Source: Streptomyces endocoffeicus
GTDB taxonomy: Bacteria > Actinomycetota > Actinomycetes > Streptomycetales > Streptomycetaceae
Direction of reading: 5' to 3'
Length of the DNA stretch: 64,000 nucleotides
Assembly: GCF_016741935.1 (NCBI RefSeq)
Contig: NZ_JAERRG010000018.1
Span: 179,546 to 243,545 of the forward strand
In this document: in pieces, positions 31,734-39,048 of the stretch
How the letters are laid out: each line of letters opens with the position of its first letter
Numbering within the stretch: position 1 is the stretch's first letter
Program-made: the position numbers and the translations under genes
Notes under the pieces: model-generated
Seen by the model: only the letters and a program-made list of their open reading frames with translations
The model's database searches: none
Told to the model about the DNA's origin: nothing

Positions 31734-33149
31734 ATGGAGCCGACGGCACCGTCGCAGTACATACTCATCACACAGTGTCTGCAGAACGACTTCTTCCTCA
31801 ACCTGGACTGCCAGTTGTCCCTGCCGGACAGTGCGGTCTCCAAGCTGCTGCTGGACAGCGAGAGCGGTGCGTCCCTCCGCACGGAGGGCCACCGCCGGGT
31901 CCTGTCCGAAGCGGAGCTGCGCCGTTCGCCACTGGCCCGCTTCCTCGACGCCACCGTCGGCTCCCGGATGCGCGGACACGGCGACGGCGTCCTGCATCTG
32001 ATCAACATCCGTGACTGGCATGTCCCGGGAGAGACGTACGACCTGGAGCGCAGGCAGTACGGGGCGCATTGCGAGGCCGGCACCTGGGGGGCGGCGTACG
32101 TCGACGGGCTCACGGACGTGCTGGCCCCGGAGCTGCGCGCGCCCGCGGACGCCGAGGACGGCTGGGGTGGGAAACTCCGTGTCCACCATGTGCGGTCCAA
32201 CACCCTCTTCGACTTCCAGCACAGCTCCGGCGGACGCCCCGACCTCAGCGAACCGGCGCCGCTGACCACGCTGCTGGACGGTCTGCTGGGTGACGGACGG
32301 CAGGAGACCACGCATGTCGTGGTGATCGGTGTCCTCACCGACATCAAGGTCCAGCTGCTGCTGACCGGCATCCGCTCCCGCTACGACGTGCGGCAGCTCG
32401 TCGTCTCGGACGCGCTCACCGCCAGCAGGACCCTGGAGCGCCATCTGACGGCCCTGGACTTCTGCCAGCGTGTGCTGCACACCGAGGTGATGATCGGTCT
32501 GGCGGAGCTGGCCCGTTTCCTGGGCTCGCGGCCGGACGACGACCGGCCGCTGTCCCGTGGCGGGGACGCGGAGTTCGTGGGCTACTCCTCGTACATCCAG
32601 GACAAGCAGGGCATCCTGTCCTACGAGGACGCCAGGATGCGGGACTATCGCATCCAGACCGCCGAACGCCTCCGACGAGCGCAGCACACGGTGGGCTTCG
32701 CCAGCAAGTTCCTGCTGGGGCTGGGCACATGTCTGCTGGCCAGCGCACTTCTGCTGTCGCTCGTCGGGGTCTTCCTCCCGGACCGCATCGGGTGGCAGAG
32801 CCCCGCCGTGCTCGGCGCGCTCGGGGTGGGGCAGATCGTCACGTTGTTCTTCGCCCGGCCGGTCCGATCGGTGCAGGACGCGCTGGCGGAGGAGACCCGC
32901 TACCGGATGATCCTCGAGAGCCGCAGTCTGAAGGTGGCCCTGGCCCGCTTTCACATCACCACGGCGGCCGCGCTCAGACGGCATGACGATGTCGAGGGCC
33001 AAACCGATGCCCTGGCACGGCAGTTGGAGATTCTGGAGAGGATGGACACGGCCGATTTCGAGCAGCTGAGGCAACTGGGGGTGGATCCGCGCACCGAACC
33101 GGCCGGGGCGGGCCGCCCCCGCAGAAGGAGCCGCTCACAGGCCTCCTGA
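31734..33149 (+). CDS. Membrane-anchored isochorismatase-fold protein with altered catalytic residues
   Basis: Residues 1-260 match the isochorismatase/nicotinamidase fold: ILITQCLQNDFF corresponds to the usual LLVIDMQNDF, and VVIGVLTDIKVQLLLTGI to the nucleophile strand GVATDVCV. The catalytic Asp is Cys15 and the catalytic Cys is Lys205, and the middle Lys is not evident, so ordinary hydrolysis is unlikely. Two membrane helices follow (FLLGLGTCLLASALLLSLVG and the next), then a C-terminal coiled coil. It may bind a nicotinamide-like ligand without turning it over. Last gene of the vWA operon, 49 bases after the four-TM gene. Confidence 0.75.
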   Translation: MEPTAPSQYILITQCLQNDFFLNLDCQLSLPDSAVSKLLLDSESGASLRTEGHRRVLSEAELRRSPLARFLDATVGSRMRGHGDGVLHLINIRDWHVPGETYDLERRQYGAHCEAGTWGAAYVDGLTDVLAPELRAPADAEDGWGGKLRVHHVRSNTLFDFQHSSGGRPDLSEPAPLTTLLDGLLGDGRQETTHVVVIGVLTDIKVQLLLTGIRSRYDVRQLVVSDALTASRTLERHLTALDFCQRVLHTEVMIGLAELARFLGSRPDDDRPLSRGGDAEFVGYSSYIQDKQGILSYEDARMRDYRIQTAERLRRAQHTVGFASKFLLGLGTCLLASALLLSLVGVFLPDRIGWQSPAVLGALGVGQIVTLFFARPVRSVQDALAEETRYRMILESRSLKVALARFHITTAAALRRHDDVEGQTDALARQLEILERMDTADFEQLRQLGVDPRTEPAGAGRPRRRSRSQAS

Positions 33150-33167
33150 CCACCTCGTCCACGGCCG

Positions 33168-33992
33168 TCAGGCCCGGACCACCGGTGCCTGGAGTTCCGT
33201 GACCCACTCGTCGCGGTTCTCCGGGCACTCCAGGTTGATCTCCCGGGGGTAGCCGGCGGACCGGTAGCCGTTGCCGTCGATCCAATGGGCCAGGGCCTGG
33301 GCCGTGGGCACCACGGCGTCCATCGGACCGCGGTGCACGATGGTCGCGGCCCGGTCGACGGGCGGCAGATCGAGGATCCTCAGGTCCGCACCGTCCCGGA
33401 GCGGGGCGGAGACCTGGACGGCGGCGTGGACGGTGACGGCGCCACCGCCGTCCGGGGCGTCCTCGTAGTACGCGACACCGGGGCCCGTCGGGGTGATGCC
33501 CGCCGTGTCGAGGCGCCGGAACAGCTCGTCGTAGAGGGGTGTGATGACCGGGCCGATGTCCTGGGGCTCGAAACCGGCGGCGGTCGCGGTGAGCTCGGCC
33601 ACCCGCACCGCGGGGAGGGTCTTGATGACGACGTCGTTCGTGGGCATGTGCCCCTCGCTCTCGATCGACCGGAGCCTCGCCTCGACCTGCGTCAGCCGTG
33701 CCGCCGTGGCGGCCACCGTGGCCTCCAGCTCGGCCCGCCGCAACCGCAGCATGCCGCGCAGCTCCTCGGTGCCGACCTTGTCGTCCACGATGTCCCGCAC
33801 CTGCTGGAGGGTGAAGCCGAGCTCTTTCAGCGCGATGATCCGGTTCAGCCGGCTGAGCTGGGCGGCCGAGTAGGAGCGGTATCCGGTGGCGGGGTCGACA
33901 TGGGCCGGGCGCAGCAGTCCGGTGGCGTCGTAGTGGCGCAGCATCCGGACCGAGACACGGCCGTGCCGGGCGAAGTCTCCGATGGTGAACAT
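33168..33992 (-). CDS. MerR-family regulator with GyrI-like effector domain
   Basis: The 274-residue protein begins MFTIGDFARHGRVSVRMLRH, the MerR winged helix, followed by a dimerisation coiled coil. The C-terminal 155 residues form a GyrI/BmrR-like domain (GPVITPLYDELFRRLDTAG, YYEDAPDGG) that binds bulky hydrophobic or cationic ligands. Such proteins activate drug-responsive promoters. It lies 53 bases after the ROK gene on the same strand and may be the last gene of the AHBA reverse transcript, so it could respond to an ansamycin, but this is inference. Confidence 0.85.
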   Translation of the reverse strand: MFTIGDFARHGRVSVRMLRHYDATGLLRPAHVDPATGYRSYSAAQLSRLNRIIALKELGFTLQQVRDIVDDKVGTEELRGMLRLRRAELEATVAATAARLTQVEARLRSIESEGHMPTNDVVIKTLPAVRVAELTATAAGFEPQDIGPVITPLYDELFRRLDTAGITPTGPGVAYYEDAPDGGGAVTVHAAVQVSAPLRDGADLRILDLPPVDRAATIVHRGPMDAVVPTAQALAHWIDGNGYRSAGYPREINLECPENRDEWVTELQAPVVRA

Positions 33993-34045
33993 GATGGCTC
34001 CGAGTTCAGCGCCTGACACGGTGTGAGGGTCAAGGGGCGGCCGGA

Positions 34046-34960
34046 TCAGGCCGGCAGTCCCCTGGCCAGCAGAACGGCGCCGTGCAGTGACGACAGTCCC
34101 CCCAGTGTCGCAGGCCGAACCGGTGGCAGCGGATGCCCCGGCCGCTCCAGCGCCGTCGTCCGCTCGGCCACCATCGCCACGAGCTCCGGCATCGCCGCGG
34201 CGAACCCTCCGCCGATCAGTACGAGCGAGGGATGGACCAGCTCGCACACACCGGCCACGGCCGTGGCCAGGGCCCGGCCGCTCTCCCGCAGCGCCGCCAC
34301 GGCCCACTGCCTTCCGTCCCGCACGGCCTCGCGCAACGCGGTGAAGGCCACCTCCTCGCCCCGCCGCCGCGCAGCGCGGCGCAGGGTCGCCGGGCCCGAG
34401 GCCGCCGCCTGGACGCAGCCGCGCCGTCCGCAGTCGCACAGCGGGCCGTCGCGGTCCACGATCAGGTGGCCGACCTCGCAGGAGCCGCGGCCCACGCCGG
34501 GGACGGGCTTTCCGTTCAGCACGATGCCACCGCCGATCCCCGTGCCGACGCCCAGGTAGAGCAGATCGGGGCAGCCCGCCTCGTGTGCTTCGGCGAGGGC
34601 GGCCAGATCACCGTCGTCGGCGCAGCGCACCTCGGCGTCGCCGAAGAGCGCGGACAGCGCGCCCCGCAGATCCGCTCCGGCCCAGCCGGGGCGGCCGGGC
34701 CAGGCGGTGACCGCGCCGGTGGCGTCGAGGGTGGCGGGCAGCGCGACCCCGACGCCGGTGAGCCGCTCGGGGTGGCCCGCGCACAGCTCCCTGATGTGCC
34801 GGGCCAGCAGCTCCAGGTCGCGGGGGGCGCCGCCGGACGTGATGGCGTCCGTACCGTCCGGCTCCGCCCAGCGGAAGGAGGATTCGCGGATGCTCAGGTC
34901 GTCATGTTCGAGGCGCAGCGCCACTTTGGTGCCGCCCACGTCGATTCCCAGATGACTGAT
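34046..34960 (-). CDS. ROK-family sugar kinase, RifN-like (putative kanosamine kinase)
   Basis: The product has LGIDVGGTK (ATP-binding DxGGT), GVGTGIGGGIV, and the ROK zinc signature CDCGRRGCVQ. In the AHBA pathway the ROK enzyme RifN phosphorylates kanosamine at C6. Adjacent AHBA synthase, oxidoreductase and AroQ genes support that role. The first standard start in frame is a GTG at 34939, inside the DVGGT motif, which would remove the first strand. An ATC at 34960 has CGGGAG six bases upstream and would give 304 residues, and a CTG lies at 34951. I used 34960, but the start is uncertain. Confidence 0.75.
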   Translation of the reverse strand: MSHLGIDVGGTKVALRLEHDDLSIRESSFRWAEPDGTDAITSGGAPRDLELLARHIRELCAGHPERLTGVGVALPATLDATGAVTAWPGRPGWAGADLRGALSALFGDAEVRCADDGDLAALAEAHEAGCPDLLYLGVGTGIGGGIVLNGKPVPGVGRGSCEVGHLIVDRDGPLCDCGRRGCVQAAASGPATLRRAARRRGEEVAFTALREAVRDGRQWAVAALRESGRALATAVAGVCELVHPSLVLIGGGFAAAMPELVAMVAERTTALERPGHPLPPVRPATLGGLSSLHGAVLLARGLPA

Positions 34961-35015
34961 GGTCGTCTCCCGGCTCGTCAGCCTTCGCGGTGTGGGGTGA
35001 CGGCGTGGCGGGCGC

Positions 35016-35450
35016 TCAGTCCGGCACCTTTTCGAGCAGGGCGCGGGCGGCGAGCCGATAGCCCACGGCGCCGAGTCCGAAGATGACGCCCGCGGCCAGC
35101 GGTCCGGTCACCGACTCATGGCGGAACTGCTCACGGGCCCAGACATTCGACAGATGCACTTCTATCCAGGGCCGCGGATAGTTGGCCAGTGCGTCCCTGA
35201 GGCCCCATCCGGCCATCATGAGCGCGGCCGGATTGATGATGGCGCCGACCGTGTCGTAGTTCCCCTGAATGGTTTGGATGATCTCCGCTTCGCCATCGAA
35301 CTGGTAGGAATCCACTTTCCAGCCGCGCTCCGCGACCTCTTCTCCGACCCAGCGCTCGATGTCCTGCAGCGTATCCGTGCCATAGATCTCGGGCTGACGC
35401 TTCCCGAGGATGCCGAGATTCGGTCCGTTCACCAACAACAGCCTGCTCAC
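35016..35450 (-). CDS. Type II 3-dehydroquinate dehydratase-like enzyme, RifJ-like (aminoDHQ dehydratase)
   Basis: The 144-residue protein has the AroQ fold: LLVNGPNLGILGKRQPEIYG with Tyr23, and IEVHLSNVWARE with the catalytic His99. Several substrate-contact positions differ from primary-metabolism AroQ: the usual NxxxLTHTS segment reads NPAALMMAGW, losing the His, QSN/D-x-E is QFDGE, and SNVHARE is SNVWARE. This fits a specialised enzyme making 5-deoxy-5-aminodehydroshikimate for AHBA. The GTG at 35450 was chosen over an ATG at 35465 because GGTGAGG lies just upstream and the usual MSRLLLVNGPN start results. Divergent from AHBA synthase. Confidence 0.85.
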   Translation of the reverse strand: MSRLLLVNGPNLGILGKRQPEIYGTDTLQDIERWVGEEVAERGWKVDSYQFDGEAEIIQTIQGNYDTVGAIINPAALMMAGWGLRDALANYPRPWIEVHLSNVWAREQFRHESVTGPLAAGVIFGLGAVGYRLAARALLEKVPD

Positions 35451-35676
35451 TGCGCACCTCACCATGTGGGATCGGCTGAATTACAGCGACTCATCACGGA
35501 AGTGCATTTATAGCACGGCCCTCTTGGCCTCGGTGTGGGAGTTTGGTCAACCGCGTTTTTAAGGGGGCTATAGGGGGGCCCTGAGGGGGAATGACGTTTC
35601 GCCCGCCGTCCGGTTAGCGTGCTAATGCGTCCGCCGCGGACCTGCCTCCATAACGCATTAAGGGAGTAGGGAAATC
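35451..35676. promoter_or_regulatory. Divergent AHBA promoter region with inverted repeats
   Basis: The gap between the RifJ-like and RifK-like genes contains a perfect 12-base palindrome TTAGCGTGCTAA (35614-35625). It also holds an 8-base perfect inverted repeat, TAATGCGT at 35623-35630 and ACGCATTA at 35653-35660, just upstream of the AGGGAG ribosome-binding site. The two share bases and together look like an operator controlling AHBA synthase expression. The region is AT-rich for this genome. Confidence 0.5.
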
Positions 35677-36843
35677 ATGAGCAATGATGTGCGACTGCGA
35701 TCCGAGCTGCCCGCTTGGCCGACTTACGGCGACGAGGAGCGCGAGGCCCTGATCCGGGCCCTGGATCAGGGGCAATGGTGGCGCATCGGGGGCGGTGAGG
35801 TCGATGCCTTCGAGGCGGAGTTCGCCGCGGCCCATGGCAGCGAGCACGCCCTGGCGGTCACCAACGGGACGCACGCGCTGGAGCTCGCCCTCGAGGTGCT
35901 CGGCGTCGGCTCCGGCACCGAGGTGATCGTTCCCGCGTTCACCTTCATCTCCTCCTCGCAGGCCGCGCAGCGGCTGGGCGCGGTGGCCGTTCCGGTGGAC
36001 GTGGACCCGGACACGTACTGCATCGATCCGTCGGCGGTCGAGGCGGCCATCGGCCCGAAGACCCGCGCGATCATGCCGGTGCACATGGCGGGCCAGATGT
36101 GCGACATGGACGCGCTGGACAAGCTGTCCGCCGACTCGGGGGTGCCGCTGATCCAGGACGCGGCCCACGCCCACGGGGCGCGATGGCGCGGCAAGAGGGT
36201 CGGTGAGCTGGGCTCGGTCGCGGCGTTCAGCTTCCAGAACGGCAAGCTGATGACCGCCGGTGAGGGCGGCGCCGTGCTCTTCCCCGACGCCGAGATGTAC
36301 GAGAAGGGCTTCGTCCGGCACAGCTGTGGACGTCCGCGCACCGACCGCGGCTACTTCCACCGCACCTCGGGCTCCAACTTCCGGCTGAACGAGTTCTCCG
36401 CCTCGGTGCTGCGCGCCCAACTCACCCGGCTGGAGGACCAGATCACCACGCGTGAGCAGCGCTGGCCGGTGCTGAACCGGCTGCTCGCCGAGATCCCCGG
36501 TGTCGTACCGCAGTCGCGCGACGACCGCGGCGACCGCAACCCGCACTACATGGCGATGTTCCGGGTGCCGGGCATCACCGAGGAGCGCCGCGCCAAGGTC
36601 GTCGACGTGCTCATCGAGCGTGGGGTGCCCACGTTCGTCGCCTTCCGCGCGGTCTACCGCACGGACGCCTTCTGGGAGGCCGCGGCGCCGGATCTGACGG
36701 TCGACGAACTCGCCCGCCGCTGCCCGCACTCCGAGGCGCTCACCCGCGACTGCATATGGCTGCACCACCGGGTGCTGCTGGGCAGCGAGGCGCAGATGCA
36801 CGAAGTGGCCGCCGTCGTCGCCGACGTGCTCGCGGACGCATGA
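35677..36843 (+). CDS. AHBA synthase (RifK-like, DegT/DnrJ/EryC1 aminotransferase fold)
   Basis: A PLP enzyme of 388 residues with SFQNGKLMTAGEGGAV, in which Lys190 forms the internal aldimine. This segment is the recognised signature of AHBA synthases. RifK-type enzymes aromatise 5-amino-5-deoxy-3-dehydroshikimate to AHBA, the starter for ansamycin and mitomycin, and also act as the aminotransferase with RifL in making UDP-kanosamine. The ATG at 35677 has AGGGAG upstream. Its stop overlaps the oxidoreductase start (ATGA at 36840-36843), matching the rifK-rifL order. One of the firmest functional assignments in the window. Confidence 0.95.
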   Translation: MSNDVRLRSELPAWPTYGDEEREALIRALDQGQWWRIGGGEVDAFEAEFAAAHGSEHALAVTNGTHALELALEVLGVGSGTEVIVPAFTFISSSQAAQRLGAVAVPVDVDPDTYCIDPSAVEAAIGPKTRAIMPVHMAGQMCDMDALDKLSADSGVPLIQDAAHAHGARWRGKRVGELGSVAAFSFQNGKLMTAGEGGAVLFPDAEMYEKGFVRHSCGRPRTDRGYFHRTSGSNFRLNEFSASVLRAQLTRLEDQITTREQRWPVLNRLLAEIPGVVPQSRDDRGDRNPHYMAMFRVPGITEERRAKVVDVLIERGVPTFVAFRAVYRTDAFWEAAAPDLTVDELARRCPHSEALTRDCIWLHHRVLLGSEAQMHEVAAVVADVLADA

Positions 36844-37991
36844 GCGCCCCGTACATCGGCGAAAGGCCGATCCGGACCGCCGTGGTGGGGCTGGGGTGGG
36901 CGGCCCGCTCGATCTGGCTGCCCCGGCTGCGCCGCAATCCCGCCTTCACCGTGACCGCCGCGGTGGACCCCGACGAGCGCGGCCGCGCGGCCGTGGAGGC
37001 CGAGTCGGAGGGCGCGGACCGGTTACCGGTGCTGGCGGCGGTCCACGACCTCGATCCCGCCGAGGTGGATCTGGCGGTGGTCGCGGTGCCCAACCATCTG
37101 CACTGCGCGGTCGCCAGCGAGCTGCTGCTCAAGGGGATTCCGGTGTTCCTGGAGAAGCCGGTGTGCCTGACCTCGGAGGAGGCCGAGCGGCTGGCCGCCG
37201 CGGAGCGCTCCGGCGGCGCGGTGCTGCTGGCCGGAAGCGCGGCGCGCTACCGCGCCGATGTGCGCGGACTGTACCGGATCGCCGCCCGGCTGGGCCGTAT
37301 CCGCCATGTCGAACTCGCCTGGGTGCGGGCGCGTGGCGTACCCGACCGGGGCGGCTGGTTCACCCAGCGGTCGCTCGCGGGCGGCGGGGCGCTGGTCGAC
37401 CTGGGCTGGCATCTGTTCGACATCGCGGTTCCGCTGCTGGGCACCGCCGCGTTCCGGCACGCCATCGGCACCGTGTCCGCCGACTTCATCACCCAGCGGT
37501 CCTCCCGGGCCGCGTGGCGCGGCGACGATGGCGGTCCGGTGCCCCCGGGCGCCGCCAATGCCGCCAATGCCGCCAATGCCGCCACCGATGTCGAGGACAC
37601 CGCGCGCGGGTTCCTCATCACCGACGACGGCCGTTCGGTCGTGCTGCACGCGAGCTGGGCCTCGCACGAGGAGCTGGACACCACCCGGGTCACGATCGAC
37701 GGCAGCGGCGGCAGCGCGACCCTGCGCTGCACCTTCGGGTTCAGCCCGAACCGCCTCGAGAGGTCCACCCTGACCCGTACCGTCGACGGTACGACCCGCC
37801 CGGTGGCCGTACCCACCGAACCGATCGGCACCGAGTACGACCGGCAGCTCGACATGCTTCCCGGGCAGCTGCGCGACCCGGCGGGGCGGGGGCGGGTGAT
37901 CGAGGAGGTCCGCCGGACCATCAGCGCCATCGAACGGGTCTACACATCCGCCCGGATTCCCCGGGAGGTCCGGGAGTCGGCACCGGTGTGA
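36840..37991 (+). CDS. Gfo/Idh/MocA oxidoreductase, RifL-like
   Basis: The 383-residue protein has an N-terminal Rossmann fold (AVVGLGWAARSIW) and the family motif FLEKPVCL, where EKP contributes the catalytic lysine. RifL is thought to oxidise UDP-glucose at C3 so that RifK can aminate it to UDP-kanosamine. A nine-base repeat encodes Ala-Ala-Asn units near residues 238-248. A 21-base direct repeat covers the stop codon. It is translationally coupled to AHBA synthase and followed by the phosphatase, so the forward operon is RifK, RifL, RifM in the same order as the rifamycin cluster. Confidence 0.9.
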   Translation: MSAPYIGERPIRTAVVGLGWAARSIWLPRLRRNPAFTVTAAVDPDERGRAAVEAESEGADRLPVLAAVHDLDPAEVDLAVVAVPNHLHCAVASELLLKGIPVFLEKPVCLTSEEAERLAAAERSGGAVLLAGSAARYRADVRGLYRIAARLGRIRHVELAWVRARGVPDRGGWFTQRSLAGGGALVDLGWHLFDIAVPLLGTAAFRHAIGTVSADFITQRSSRAAWRGDDGGPVPPGAANAANAANAATDVEDTARGFLITDDGRSVVLHASWASHEELDTTRVTIDGSGGSATLRCTFGFSPNRLERSTLTRTVDGTTRPVAVPTEPIGTEYDRQLDMLPGQLRDPAGRGRVIEEVRRTISAIERVYTSARIPREVRESAPV

Positions 37992-38022
37992 ACCCCGCCG
38001 GCACCGGTGTGAGCCGCGCCGA
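37980..38022 (+). repeat. 21-base direct repeat spanning the RifL-like stop codon
   Basis: A unit starting GCACCGGTGTGA occurs twice, followed by a partial third (ACACCGG). The first copy includes the TGA at 37989-37991. Confidence 0.65.
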
Positions 38023-38168
38023 CACCGGTTGCCCCGTACCGCCTCCTCGGCTCCGCCCTCGTCATTTCCTTCCACGGACCGCGTTTCCGGTCCACGTTCT
38101 CCGGACCGCGTCCGAGACCCGGACCGGCGGTCCGTCTACCGGCCGTGCCCGCACTACGGGAGTGCTCA

Positions 38169-38852
38169 ATGACCAGCCATCCGATCAGTCACGGCGGCCC
38201 GCCCTCCGGCGCGGGTACCGCCCCGGTCACCTCGGTGGTCTTCGACCTCGACGGTGTCCTCGTCAACAGCTTCGCGGTGATGCGCGAGGCATTCACCCTC
38301 GCCTACGCCGAGGTCGTGGGCGCCGGTGAGCCGCCCTTCGAGGAGTACAACCGCCATCTGGGCCGCTACTTCCCCGACATCATGCGGATCATGGGTCTGC
38401 CCCTGGAGATGGAGGGCCCGTTCGTCCGCGAGAGCTACCGGCTCGCCCACCTGGTGGAGATGTTCGACGGTGTGCCCGAGCTGCTGTCGGAGCTGCGCCA
38501 GCGCGGTCTGCGGCTCGCCGTGGCCACCGGGAAGAGCGGCCCGCGGGCCCGCTCACTGCTCAACACCCTCGGTATTGACGGGCAGTTCGATGTGATCCTC
38601 GGCTCCGACGAGGTGGCCCGGCCCAAGCCCGCGCCGGACATCGTGCTGAAGGCGATGGACGTCATGGGCGCGGATCCCAACCGGACCGTGATGGTCGGGG
38701 ACGCGGTGACCGACCTGGCCAGCGCGCGAGCGGCCGGGATCACCGCCGTGGCCGCGATGTGGGGTGAGACCGATGAGAAGACCCTGCTCGCGGCGGAGCC
38801 CGATGTGATCCTGCACAAGCCGTCCGAACTGCTGTCGCTGACGGTTCCGTAG
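38169..38852 (+). CDS. HAD-family phosphatase, RifM-like
   Basis: The 227-residue enzyme begins its fold with VVFDLDGVLVNSF, carrying the nucleophile and general-acid aspartates of the HAD superfamily. LAVATGKSG is motif II, a Lys in RPKPAPDIV motif III, and VMVGDAVTDL motif IV. The cap domain is the small helical type of the phosphoglycolate phosphatase group. In AHBA pathways RifM is assigned to dephosphorylation or UDP-kanosamine hydrolysis before kanosamine is phosphorylated by RifN. The ATG at 38169 has GGGAGTG just upstream. It is separated from the RifL-like gene by a 177-base GC-rich gap. Confidence 0.88.
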   Translation: MTSHPISHGGPPSGAGTAPVTSVVFDLDGVLVNSFAVMREAFTLAYAEVVGAGEPPFEEYNRHLGRYFPDIMRIMGLPLEMEGPFVRESYRLAHLVEMFDGVPELLSELRQRGLRLAVATGKSGPRARSLLNTLGIDGQFDVILGSDEVARPKPAPDIVLKAMDVMGADPNRTVMVGDAVTDLASARAAGITAVAAMWGETDEKTLLAAEPDVILHKPSELLSLTVP

Positions 38853-38910
38853 GTCCTTCCTTCCTTCCGTCCTTCCGTCCGTCCATCCATCCGACCGACC
38901 GACCGGACCG
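38853..38910 (+). repeat. Tetranucleotide repeat tract (TTCC/GTCC/ATCC/GACC)
   Basis: Directly after the RifM-like stop, CCTTCCTTCC passes gradually into GTCC, ATCC and then GACC units, a 4-base-period tract of about 55 bases. It looks like slippage-derived simple sequence at the end of the AHBA operon. Confidence 0.8.
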
Positions 38911-39048
38911 ATGCCTCCGCCCGGGGTCCGGGTCCCCGCACAGGGCCCGGGCCCCGGCTCGTACCTTCCGGGAACTCGGCCGTCCTCCGGAACGACTACC
39001 TGGTTCGCCGGCACTCGTCGGCTCATCCATCGAATCGGGGAGTCATTG

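Noticed and set aside
13988..33149. Island as a prophage or integrative element
   Set aside because: No integrase, recombinase, phage structural gene, transposase or flanking direct repeat was found, and codon use mostly matches the surroundings.
38853..38910. Tetranucleotide tract as a telomere-like or phase-variation element
   Set aside because: It is intergenic, too far from a start codon or promoter to switch a gene, and decays gradually, fitting ordinary slippage.
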